64,000 nucleotides of DNA from Tragulus kanchil (taxonomy: Eukaryota; Chordata; Mammalia; Artiodactyla; Tragulidae). The position numbers were made by a program, and so were the translations under genes. This document shows positions 46,736-58,329 of the stretch, in pieces. Location: assembly GCA_022376925.1 (NCBI GenBank), contig JAIOJX010000005.1, positions 160,967,501 through 161,031,500 on the forward strand, in the 5' to 3' direction. Below the pieces are notes generated by a model that was not told the DNA's origin, did not search any database, and was given only the letters and a program-made list of their open reading frames with translations. Position 1 is the stretch's first letter. Every line of letters begins with the position of its first letter.

Positions 46736-48658
46736 TGGGAGGGGCTGCTTGATGGAAGCACTGTGACCCCAGGGTTTTTAGACATAAAGGCTAATTGACC
46801 ATAGGAAAATCAAACAGATCTCATCGCTGGTGTCTGGGCTGGCTCTCAGTCATCCTTCCAGCTTGACCTCAACAATAGCAATGCCTGCGGGGGCTGGCCC
46901 ATCCTCCCACCCGTGGAACTACCCACAGAGGGACAGATGCCAATGCCTTTGGCACTCTCCCCATGTGGGGCAGAGCCTGTCCTCAGGGCCATGAGGCCCT
47001 TTGCTGCCCATCTGGCCCAGTGGAATGCTCTGTCCCATCATTTGGAGACTTTCATCAGAGTTAAAATCCCACAGCTAGAAGGAATCCAGAGGCAGGGCCA
47101 CTCTAGGGGTTGTATGTTCTTTCCCGTATACCATTCAGTTTGTGTAGAGAGAGGCCATCAGCAAAGTTTTTTCTCATACATAATTTACTATAGGCTGAGA
47201 CTGGAAATTCAGAGGTGAAGTCTCAGCTTCCAAGTAACTCAGAGCCACTGTCAATGTGTGTGCGTGTTTGTGTGCACGCGGCGGACATTGAAGAGCAGGA
47301 GTTACCAGGGAAACCCTAGGTTTCTAAGGGAGATTTAGGGAGGGATTGAAAATACACATAGGGTCAGCTAACTAGACCACCTGGGCCCCAACTTACAGTC
47401 AGGGAAACTGAGGCACCGCGCCCAATGCCACACGGTCAGCAGATATTCAAATCCAGGCAATTGATGCACGCCCCAGAGGCCTGGAACTAAGATCAGTTCA
47501 GAGGTGCTGAAACTCCCAGGAAGGAGTGGCAGAAAAACAGGAAGTAGAGCTTGGAGCCTGATAGGAGACGCTCTGTGTGTCCATTGCTGTCTTCATCCCG
47601 AAGGACGGAGTAAAGGTCACCAAGTACAGGCCTGACCCAGAGGCCCGTTTGCATTTTAACATCTCTTGGCTACATGGAAACAGTCCTGGGGGCAGGAGAG
47701 AGCTCATCAAAGCTTATTTTGAACCTGCTCCTAAAGGCCAACAGCAGGACACCCCATTTTGCTAGTGGGCTGTGTCCAAGAAGAGCCGTTGGCACCTGCC
47801 TCCCCCGGGCTCCACAGAGTCCCTCTTCCCACTGTGGAGAAAGGCCCAGCGGGCTTCAACGGGCCATCAATCTTCATTAGGTCAGGCATTGTCTTCAGGA
47901 GGCACAGAGTTGGGAGGGGCTGCTTGATGGAAGCACTGTGACCCCAGGGTTTTTAGACATAAAGGCTAATTGACCATAGGAAAATCAAACAGATCTCATC
48001 GCTGGTGTCTGGGCTGGCTCTCAGTCATCCTTCCAGCTTGACCTCAACAATAGCAATGCCTGCGGGGGCTGGCCCATCCTCCCACCCGTGGAACTACCCA
48101 CAGAGGGACAGATGCCAATGCCTTTGGCACTCTCCCCATGTGGGGCAGAGCCTGTCCTCAGGGCCATGAGGCCCTTTGCTGCCCATCTGGCCCAGTGGAA
48201 TGCTCTGTCCCATCATTTGGAGACTTTCATCAGAGTTAAAATCCCACAGCTAGAAGGAATCCAGAGGCAGGGCCACTCTAGGGGTTGTATGTTCTTTCCC
48301 GTATACCATTCAGTTTGTGTAGAGAGAGGCCATCAGCAAAGTTTTTTCTCATACATAATTTACTATAGGCTGAGACTGGAAATTCAGAGGTGAAGTCTCA
48401 GCTTCCAAGTAACTCAGAGCCACTGTCAATGTGTGTGCGTGTTTGTGTGCACGCGGCGGACATTGAAGAGCAGGAGTTACCAGGGAAACCCTAGGTTTCT
48501 AAGGGAGATTTAGGGAGGGATTGAAAATACACATAGGGTCAGCTAACTAGACCACCTGGGCCCCAACTTACAGTCAGGGAAACTGAGGCACCGGCTGCCC
48601 AATGCCACACGGTCAGCAGATATTCAAATCCAGGCAATTGATGCACGCCCCAGAGGCC
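46302..48658. repeat. Direct tandem duplication 14 of 18 (copies 46302-47481 and 47478-48658)
   Basis: The offset is 1176, then 1175, then 1177. The join shares 'ggcc' (47478-47481). Differences: one A in 'gtaaaaggtcacc', and 'accgcgcccaatg' versus 'accggctgcccaatg' near the right end. The left 433 bp overlap duplication 13, so that block occurs at 45170, 46302 and 47478. Confidence 0.96.
47393..47470 (-). mobile_element. MIR SINE fragment (second assembled copy ~48568-48647)
   Basis: 'ttacagtcagggaaactga' with 'ggcaccg', 'cccaatgccacacggtcag' and 'attcaaatccaggcaattg' resemble the reversed MIR core. Confidence 0.5.
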
Positions 48659-48858
48659 AGTGAAGACTCCAGTGTGAGTCCAGGGTTGGGAGTCACTGCT
48701 GTCCTGTTCTAACCCTGGCAGGGCGAGGGGATTGTTCATCAACTCCAAGGCTGGCGCTGTAAACAGAGTGGGCGTCAGGGAAGGAAATAACACTGACTTT
48801 CTGAAATGCATGACTTTCGACTTCCCATCCTCAGGCTCTTCTCACAATCCACAGTGCA

Positions 48859-51126
48859 TTCCTAGTTCTTCCATCTGCCTTCCTTTGTGAAGTGTGTTGC
48901 ATGCTTTTCACAGTGTGTGCCTTGAGGCGATCACATCCCTCTCCTATCTGCCCACCTGTCAGTCACCAAAGCAGTAACTCTCAAGTGTGAGGCATCATCT
49001 TCTGCAGGTCTTAAGACGAAACTGATGCTGAGATCCCACCCAGGCTTTCTGATTCAACAGAGGTAGGCCAGGCCTGGAGAGTGTGCGCGTTTAGCAGGTT
49101 TTTAGGGATGCTGATGCTGGTTGGGGTGCACTTGGAGAAACCCTGCTCTGGAGTAGTATCTCATGAGAGTAACCTCAAAGAGGACTAGTGAGCAGAAGCA
49201 GCCCGCTTCTGAGGCTGAACTTCCTTGGAAGAGAGTGAAAGAGAAAACAAGGAGAAATCCAGCAGCCACTGCACACAGGGAAACCTGGGGCAGGGGTGGC
49301 TTCTCCTCGGGGATGCAGTCTCTGTGCTAATCCAGCTATGCCTGAGTATTCCCAGGAAAAGGGTCAAGGAGTGATACTAAATGGAATTTACATCTCAAAT
49401 GAGAAGCACCCCACAGGGTGTCCTGTGAAGGGAGGGAAAGAGCAGGAAGTGAGTGCTCATGGGTTGCGCCTCTGCTGTGCACAGCAGCGTAGCATGGCTG
49501 ACGTACACTGTCTGCATAATAGTCCCAACAGGCTTGAGATGGCTGCTATGACCTCCACTTTACAGAAAAGAGATAATAAGTCTCAGAGAAGCTAAATAAC
49601 TTGCTCAAGCTCACCAAATTAGGGAATGGGAGAGCCTGGATTAGAACTGAGACAATAATATTCCAGCACAGAAACAAAAGACCTTGGTAGAAACCAGGAG
49701 CAGCCACTGTTGGCTTTAAAATGGATGGAACTTTAGTCTATTTGCGGTGGAGGAGCTGAGACAAGCTGTTATAGTCTGAAACAGGCTGGTTATACACCCA
49801 GTAAGGTGAGAGAGTCCAGGGAGGTGATACACCCAGTAAGGTGAGATCACTGGGGGCACTGATGAGATTTATTCTACTCTCTTCTATGAATAATGGCCAC
49901 TGGTCCCCAGGTATCTGGTGCCCGAAGAACTTCTATGGACTGAATTGTATACCATCAAATTCATATGCTGAAGGTCTAACCCCCAGTGCCACTTTTCCTA
50001 GTTCTTCCATCTGCCTTCCTTTGTGAAGTGTGTTGCATGCTTTTCACAGTGTGTGCCTTGAGGCGATCACATCCTCCTATCTGCCCACCTGTCAGTCACC
50101 AAAGCAGTAACTCTCAAGTGTGAGGCATCATCTTCTGCAGGTCTTAAGACGAAACTGATGCTGAGATCCCACCCAGGCTTTCTGATTCAACAGAGGTAGG
50201 CCAGGCCTGGAGAGTGTGCGCGTTTAGCAGGTTTTTAGGGATGCTGATGCTGGTTGGGGTGCACTTGGAGAAACCCTGCTCTGGAGTAGTATCTCATGAG
50301 AGTAACCTCAAAGAGGACTAGTGAGCAGAAGCAGCCCGCTTCTGAGGCTGAACTTCCTTGGAAGAGAGTGAAAGAGAAAACAAGGAGAAATCCAGCAGCC
50401 ACTGCACACAGGGAAACCTGGGGCAGGGGTGGCTTCTCCTCGGGGATGCAGTCTCTGTGCTAATCCAGCTATGCCTGAGTATTCCCAGGAAAAGGGTCAA
50501 GGAGTGATACTAAATGGAATTTACATCTCAAATGAGAAGCACCCCACAGGGTGTCCTGTGAAGGGAGGGAAAGAGCAGGAAGTGAGTGCTCATGGGTTGC
50601 GCCTCTGCTGTGCACAGCAGCGTAGCATGGCTGACGTACACTGTCTGCATAATAGTCCCAACAGGCTTGAGATGGCTGCTATGACCTCCACTTTACAGAA
50701 AAGAGATAATAAGTCTCAGAGAAGCTAAATAACTTGCTCAAGCTCACCAAATTAGGGAATGGGAGAGCCTGGATTAGAACTGAGACAATAATATTCCAGC
50801 ACAGAAACAAAAGACCTTGGTAGAAACCAGGAGCAGCCACTGTTGGCTTTAAAATGGATGGAACTTTAGTCTATTTGCGGTGGAGGAGCTGAGACAAGCT
50901 GTTATAGTCTGAAACAGGCTGGTTATACACCCAGTAAGGTGAGAGAGTCCAGGGAGGTGATACACCCAGTAAGGTGAGATCACTGGGGGCACTGATGAGA
51001 TTTATTCTACTCTCTTCTATGAATAATGGCCACTGGTCCCCAGGTATCTGGTGCCCGAAGAACTTCTATGGACTGAATTGTATACCATCAAATTCATATG
51101 CTGAAGGTCTAACCCCCAGTGCCACT
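48859..51126. repeat. Direct tandem duplication 15 of 18 (copies 48859-49993 and 49995-51126)
   Basis: The offset is 1136, then 1133 after 'catccctctcctat' becomes 'catcctcctat' near the left end of copy B. Copy A stops at 'gtgccact' inside the start of an MLT1 LTR; copy B continues into the full LTR. Confidence 0.96.
49520..49645 (-). mobile_element. MIR SINE fragment (second assembled copy 50653-50778)
   Basis: 'cctccactttacagaaaag', 'gtctcagagaagctaaata', 'acttgctcaagctcaccaa' and 'gagcctggattagaactga' match the reversed MIR core. Confidence 0.75.
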
Positions 51127-52942
51127 GTATTTGGAAATGGAGCCTTTAAGGAGGTGACTGAAGTTAGATGAGGTCCTAAGGGTAGAACCTGGATCCACTA
51201 GAATTTGTATCTTCATAAAAGAGAAAAAACATCAGAGCTTTTTCTCTCTCTCTGCCAAGTGAGAACACAGCCAAAAGGTGTTACCTATCTACAAGCCAGA
51301 AAAAGAGCTCTTACCAGACACCAAACCTGGATGGGACCTTTATTTTAGACTTTCCAGCCTCTAGTACCATGAAAAAATTAATTTCTATTGCTTAAGCCAC
51401 TCAGACTATGGTGTGTGTTAAGGCATCCCTAGCAGACTAACACAGGAGCATTCCAACTGGGGAATGGTCCCTTGGTTTGAAGGGCTGATGAAAAATCTAG
51501 GCCACAAAAGGCTGCATAGTGGGATGTGCTTTGCTTCGAAACCTTCACTCACCTTTGTTAACTCTACAGATATGGTCCCATGTGGCTTAAGAAAGTGGAC
51601 TCTGTCTTTAAAAGGACCTCTTTCTTCTACCTAAAAATTTAATTAACAACATTTTATCCAAATGTCATTTTGTTTGTTGACATAAGTCAAAGTTTTTCAA
51701 GCCAGCGTTTTTCCAAATGTAGCCAAAGGACCTTACACATGGCCTAATGTTCAAATGTTTGCCACTTGGGGAACATCACAATTATGCTGCCTTATTGGTG
51801 GATTTCATTAGCCTTTAGTGACCTTTAACTTACTAATGCAATGTGGTCATGGATAAAACATTATGAGGTCAACAAAAGACCTTGGTAGAAACCAGGAGCA
51901 GCCACTGTTGGCTTTAAAATGGATGGAACTTTAGTCTATTTGCGGTGGAGGAGCTGAGACAAGCTGTTATAGTCTGAAACAGGCTGGTTATACACCCAGT
52001 AAGGTGAGAGAGTCCAGGGAGGTGATACACCCAGTAAGGTGAGATCACTGGGGGCACTGATGAGATTTATTCTACTCTCTTCTATGAATAATGGCCACTG
52101 GTCCCCAGGTATCTGGTGCCCGAAGAACTTCTATGGACTGAATTGTATACCATCAAATTCATATGCTGAAGGTCTAACCCCCAGTGCCACTGTATTTGGA
52201 AATGGAGCCTTTAAGGAGGTGACTGAAGTTAGATGAGGTCCTAAGGGTAGAACCTGGATCCACTAGAATTTGTATCTTCATAAAAGAGAAAAAACATCAG
52301 AGCTTTTTCTCTCTCTCTGCCAAGTGAGAACACAGCCAAAAGGTGTTACCTATCTACAAGCCAGAAAAAGAGCTCTTACCAGACACCAAACCTGGATGGG
52401 ACCTTTATTTTAGACTTTCCAGCCTCTAGTACCATGAAAAAATTAATTTCTATTGCTTAAGCCACTCAGACTATGGTGTGTGTTAAGGCATCCCTAGCAG
52501 ACTAACACAGGAGCATTCCAACTGGGGAATGGTCCCTTGGTTTGAAGGGCTGATGAAAAATCTAGGCCACAAAAGGCTGCATAGTGGGATGTGCTTTGCT
52601 TCCGAAACCTTCACTCACCTTTGTTAACTCTACAGATATGGTCCCATGTGGCTTAAGAAAGTGGACTCTGTCTTTAAAAGGACCTCTTTCTTCTACCTAA
52701 AAATTTAATTAACAACATTTTATCCAAATGTCATTTTGTTTGTTGACATAAGTCAAAGTTTTTCAAGCCAGCGTTTTTCCAAATGTAGCCAAAGGACCTT
52801 ACACATGGCCTAATGTTCAAATGTTTGCCACTTGGGGAACATCACAATTATGCTGCCTTATTGGTGGATTTCATTAGCCTTTAGTGACCTTTAACTTACT
52901 AATGCAATGTGGTCATGGATAAAACATTATGAGGTCAACAAA
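50806..52942. repeat. Direct tandem duplication 16 of 18 (copies 50806-51876 and 51871-52942)
   Basis: The offset is 1065, then 1066 after one inserted C ('tgcttcgaaacc' versus 'tgcttccgaaacc'). The join shares six bases, 'aacaaa' (51871-51876). The left 320 bp overlap duplication 15, giving three copies of the block at 49673, 50806 and 51871. Confidence 0.96.
51065..51447 (+). mobile_element. MLT1-type LTR (ERVL-MaLR), full length (second assembled copy 52130-52513; 5' stub at 49932-49993)
   Basis: Forward MLT1 layout: 'tatggactgaattgtatac', 'aaattcatatgctgaaggt', 'ctaacccccagtgccactg', 'tatttggaaatggagcctt', 'gttagatgaggtcctaagg', 'atctacaagccagaaaaag', 'gactttccagcctctagta' and 'tgcttaagccactcagact', ending 'agcagactaacaca'. 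The LTR is solitary. The second copy and the stub follow from duplications 16 and 15, so this is one insertion and not three. Confidence 0.88.
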
Positions 52943-53212
52943 GAGTTTCGTTTTTGAATCATGGACTGAGATTATAGGATCTGCATCATGAACAAGAGGA
53001 GCCATCTCTTGGCAGAATGTTAAGTTTTTCCAGCAGTGATAGTAATTCAAATAGTTGACTCTCTACTTTATCTGCCTATCATTTATCTATCCTCTTAAAT
53101 TTCTAGTGCAAGGACAATGAAGAAACACAGAAGGGAAAAATTTTTACAACAGCAGTGAGAACAGAAGGAGTATGTACTAGCAGTCAAAAATGACTGTGCT
53201 TGACTCTTTAAC

Positions 53213-55288
53213 TAAAATCATAATTTAATCTAAAGAGGAATAGACAACCGAAGATCATCAGATCCTTAAGGAAATTATTAACAGCTTAAACACACTGCTG
53301 TCAAAACCCTTGGGTACCCTCTTCCCAGAGACAGCTGGCTCACCAATTCCCAAGTAGAACACAGTGGTGGACTAGCCATTATGCTAAATTTTGAGCCATT
53401 TGTCACTTGAGGCTTAGGATTCCGCTCAGTCACATACTGTTTCTAGTCTCCTTTGTAACTTCCAATGCTCTATTGATATTTACTCTTATTTCTTTAAAAA
53501 ATTGTTTGTGCTTTTAGAAAGTGACTATTAGCTTACAGGATTTGGGTGAAGAAGCAGAGACAAATGAACAATTTTAGTCAGAAACTCCATTGGAATATTT
53601 GCAGAAAAGAAATATATACTTTCTTCTCACTCCTCTGGAAAAATAATTATCTGAGGATATGCTACAAAATAATGAAGAAATGATGTAAGGAAGAGGAGAA
53701 AATGTATGCTTTCCAGAAATTGAAGATATAAACTAGTATTCAATACTGAGAAAATCTAAGGACAGCAGATATGTGGTGGGTCAAGGAATCAACTGGTCCA
53801 ACAAGAGGGTCCCAAGAAGAATATTTTCAAGGAAAAGGTGGATTTGACAACATATAATGTAATTGGGCACTGCTAAGTGACTGAGCAACATGCACCACCA
53901 ATGTGATTTTGGAACGAGATTATCTTAGTAAGGTGAAAGCAAAACATTCTTTCTTTAAATGATAAGAGAAATATGTACAATAAATTGTCCAGGAAAGATG
54001 TACAAGAAAGTCATACAAAGAACACTGTTGCCTTTTTGGGGAAAATTATGAACAGTGAGAAAGGAGAATTTCTTTGACATGTGATAATTCCACTTGATTA
54101 ACACTGGTGTAGTGATAAAAACTTGTATTTCTTCTCTATGGTCCTAATCAGCTCAATGGAATATTACACAGTAATAATTTTATAAAAGGAGTTTATTATT
54201 ATAATTAGGACTAATTGATAGGCAAGCACAGAAGACTATCATCTTTCATAAAATCATAATTTAATCTAAAGAGGAATAGACAACCGAAGATCATCAGATC
54301 CTTAAGGAAATTATTAACAGCTTAAACACACTGCTGTCAAAACCCTTGGGTACCCTCTTCCCAGAGACAGCTGGCTCACCAATTCCCAAGTAGAACACAG
54401 TGGTGGACTAGCCATTATGCTAAATTTTGAGCCATTTGTCACTTGAGGCTTAGGATTCCGCTCAGTCACATACTGTTTCTAGTCTCCTTTGTAACTTCCA
54501 ATGCTCTATTGATATTTACTCTTATTTCTTTAAAAAATTGTTTGTGCTTTTAGAAAGTGACTATTAGCTTACAGGATTTGGGTGAAGAAGCAGAGACAAA
54601 TGAACAATTTTAGTCAGAAACTCCATTGGAATATTTGCAGAAAAGAAATATATACTTTCTTCTCACTCCTCTGGAAAAATAATTATCTGAGGATATGCTA
54701 CAAAATAATGAAGAAATGATGTAAGGAAGAGGAGAAAATGTATGCTTTCCAGAAATTGAAGATATAAACTAGTATTCAATACTGAGAAAATCTAAGGACA
54801 GCAGATATGTGGTGGGTCAAGGAATCAACTGGTCCAACAAGAGGGTCCCAAGAAGAATATTTTCAAGGAAAAGGTGGATTTGACAACATATAATGTAATT
54901 GGGCACTGCTAAGTGACTGAGCAACATGCACCACCAATGTGATTTTGGAACGAGATTATCTTAGTAAGGTGAAAGCAAAACATTCTTTCTTTAAATGATA
55001 AGAGAAATATGTACAATAAATTGTCCAGGAAAGATGTACAAGAAAGTCATACAAAGAACACTGTTGCCTTTTTGGGGAAAATTATGAACAGTGAGAAAGG
55101 AGAATTTCTTTGACATGTGATAATTCCACTTGATTAACACTGGTGTAGTGATAAAAACTTGTATTTCTTCTCTATGGTCCTAATCAGCTCAATGGAATAT
55201 TACACAGTAATAATTTTATAAAAGGAGTTTATTATTATAATTAGGACTAATTGATAGGCAAGCACAGAAGACTATCATCTTTCATAAA
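53213..55288. repeat. Direct tandem duplication 17 of 18 (copies 53213-54252 and 54249-55288)
   Basis: The offset is 1036, the shortest of the series, with no internal difference seen. The join shares 'taaa' (54249-54252). The content is AT-rich with no supported gene. Confidence 0.96.
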
Positions 55289-55588
55289 TTCATAAAAAAG
55301 GGTACCCTTTTTCAAAAATAGAATGTCATTGGCAGCATTTTTAACTTAATGAAACATTAAACCATGACGTGTCACAGAACTGATAATATACTATATTCAA
55401 TAAAATTTGATATATTGACAGAGGAGAAAGAAAATGCTATAAATCTAAACAGTTTGAAGTAAAAACAGAAGTGACAGAAAATGAGATGGGGAAGAGCAGA
55501 GAAAGCAGAAGACTTAATTTCTTTAGTTTACAATGGAGATGCCAAAAGGGGCCTTGTGAAACATAGATCAAGAAATAGCTTTGAGGGT
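55289..55588. other. Unassigned AT-rich stretch
   Basis: No gene or named repeat seen. The short inverted 'gggtaccc' at about 55299-55306 and flanking T and A runs are unremarkable. Confidence 0.4.
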
Positions 55589-56104
55589 ATTTTTTTTTAA
55601 TAATTATTTTTATTTTACTTTTACAGAGTTTTGTTGTTTACAGACATGTATAATCCCAGATTAGTCATATGCACGTCCCTGGCACTCTCTCCCTCTAAGT
55701 GCCCCCCTCCCACCACTCCAGGCCGTCACACAGCGCCCGTGCAGGATTCCCTGTTCCCACAGTGCGATGACAATAGCTATCTTTTTCACGTATGATAGTC
55801 TAGGTTTCCATGTTACTGCCTCTACACCTCCCACCCACTGTTCATTCCCCACAATGTCCATACGTCTGTCGTCTATGTCTGTGTTTCCATCACTTCACTG
55901 CATGTGTTATCATTACCATCTTACTAGATTCCACATATATGTGTTAGTATACTGTACTGACTCTTTTTGATTTACTTCACTTTGTATAATAGGTTCTAGA
56001 TTCATCCACCTCATTAGGACTGATGCTTCGGCATTTCTTTTTACAGCTGAGAAGTACTCGATTGTATATATGTACCAGAGTTTTTTATCCATTCATTGAG
56101 CGCA
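55589..56104 (-). mobile_element. L1 LINE 3' end (artiodactyl type), 5'-truncated
   Basis: Reversed L1 3' UTR: T-rich left end (poly-A complement), 'aataattatttttatttta', 'gtgcaggattccctgttcc', 'gatgacaatagctatcttt', 'ttactagattccacatata', 'ttgatttacttcactttgt', 'ggttctagattcatccacc' and 'tcgattgtatatatgtacc'. It is cut at about 56100, where a second L1 end begins. Confidence 0.75.
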
Positions 56105-56330
56105 TTTTTTTTTAATTGGTGAACAATTGCTTTGCAACATTTTGTTGGTTTCTGCTATACAACAATATGAATCATAAATATACATATGTTGCCTCCCTCC
56201 ACCCTTAACCCGCCTTATCACTCTAGGTTGTTACAGAGCACCGGGGTGGGCCCCTGTGTTGTACAACTTCCCACTAGTTATCTATTTTACATATGGTAAT
56301 GTTTATGTTTCAATTTGAGCCTATTTTTAA
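56105..56330 (-). mobile_element. Second L1 LINE 3' end, 5'-truncated
   Basis: T-run then 'aattggtgaacaattgctt', 'tgcaacattttgttggttt', 'ctgctatacaacaatatga', 'ctctaggttgttacagagc' and 'cttcccactagttatctat' with 'tttacatatggtaatg', the most 3' part of an artiodactyl L1 in reverse. Because the first element already has its own poly-A side at 55589, this is an independent insertion in the same orientation. Confidence 0.8.
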
Positions 56331-57985
56331 ATCATAAAGGTAAGATAAACGAGCTAACAGAGAGCTAGTATAATTATATAGTATAACGTTTTGGCTGAGT
56401 AAAATCTGATGTAATTAATTTTAAATTTTCTATTTTTTTTAAAAATAGGGGGAGCCAAGAGACACTGTTGAGAATTGACAGGCCAAGAAACAGAGCTTTG
56501 AACATGTTATTGAAAGCACTGAGGTCACAATCAGGAAAAGCAAAATTGGAATCTTTGGGAAGTTGATTGCCCTTGGAGAGTTGCAAAAGGAAGAAAAAGA
56601 AGGGAGCATTTTCTTATATATTTTTCAGCATTGTTTGAATTTGTACCACCAAGTGTAAGACCAGCACTGAAAAATGCACTTTCATACTGACTTATCCATT
56701 ATCTAATACAGTCCCCAGGAAAGATGGACATGTAATTGCCTGATATAAAGAATTTAAGTAATATAGACACATGGGTCCTCTTCTATGTAGTTGATGAGAT
56801 ATAGCATCTTAGTCTGTGGCCCAAATTACTATGCACTAGAACTACGCATTGCTTGAAAGCAGAACCAAACATTCAAAAACTCAAGGTATAGTTTTCGTAG
56901 ACTTAACCTAAGTGGTTTACAAACAAGAATTTCTTTAAATAAATCAATCACTTCACTAAAAATTCTTGGGAAACAGCATAGTTCAACCTCAAGTTTGGAG
57001 TACTCCATGAGATTATTTGGTTGATGATTTGATTAACTGAGTTCACCAGCTCTGAATATTTTCAAGACTAAAATTATTGTGTCCATTTAGTAACGTGTAT
57101 GTACGTTAGGGCCTCAGTCCTCCATTAAAGACTGCATTTTCTAGTGGATTCAAACTAATTTTCTACGGAGGATTATGGAACACACAGACAGACACATATG
57201 TGCCCACCTCGTCCCTGGCCTCAAGCAAAAGCTGAGGCCTGACTCATTGTTGGGCATCTCAGTTTTCCTGGGAGGACGCCAACACTTCCTTTGCTCAACC
57301 TGGAGCAGAGCTTATGGGGTCTGCACGTAATCAGCAGCCGAGAGCTGCTGTCCATCCTATAGCTGTTGCAGAGGACTGTCTTCGATTTGTTGACATGTGA
57401 TAAGGATAATTTCTTGAAAGATCATTAGATATGTCATTCTTCCCAGTATTGTGAAATCAGTATCTACACCAAGCCAGTTAAGCCAGGAGGTGGGCACCTG
57501 GAGTGTACAGGCGATTGTTTTTACCAAATCGCTTTGCTACATGATGCTATGTATTTAGTCTGAGAGGTTGCCCTATGTAAGAACTGATTCTCTTTCCCCA
57601 GGAAATCATTCATTAGCCCAACACTGCATTCTCTTTCAAAACACTTGCCAGCTTAACTGCTGTCTCCTTTGGCTACCATGAACCATTGAGATTCTCCTGT
57701 ATCATCATATGACCTCCAAGAACTGCAGAAACACAAAGGTCCTATTTTCACACGCAGCAAGAATTCTTTGAGAAAAAAAAGTCTTCGACTTTAGAAAGTG
57801 AAATATCATTCTGGAAAGTGGGTATTGGCCTTATTCTTGAATTCATTTTCTGCCCTCTCTTTTCACTTTCTTCTCCCCTTTACCTATATTACCATTTTAG
57901 TCTATCCTCTGTATCCTAAGAAACCCTAATCATTTTGTAACAAAAAGGGATACATGAAGAACAAAACGAACCCTCACACCAAAGT
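56331..57985. other. Unassigned stretch
   Basis: No supported gene or named repeat. The minus frame at 56374-56586 has no recognised family. The composition is AT-rich to about 57150 and mixed after that. Confidence 0.4.
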
Positions 57986-58115
57986 CATCAGGTAAACGTC
58001 TTGTTCCCATTTCACAGATAAGAAAACTGATCACTGAAGACTGAATCAGCCAAGAAGGTGCAATTGGAACTGCTGCTGTCAGATTCCCAATCCAGTGATT
58101 TTAGCACCCTTTTCT
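57986..58115 (-). mobile_element. MIR SINE fragment
   Basis: 'cttgttcccatttcacaga', 'taagaaaactgatcactga', 'gattcccaatccagtgatt' and 'ttagcacccttttctgtca' follow the reversed MIR. Confidence 0.65.
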
Positions 58116-58329
58116 GTCATATGAGAAGTTCTATACAGTTCTTAGGAGCAATGCTGTTTCCCAGTGATTGCAAGGAAATCATTAATAAAGTGAAGATTAT
58201 ATTGTAAAAGATATTTGTTTATAAGCCACGGACGGTAAGTGACAAACCTGTGGCTTCTATAGGTGACCTGCATCCTGGTCGTGACGGTTGGCAAAACCAG
58301 TTATCTGCATGGGCCCCAGTAGGACCAAG

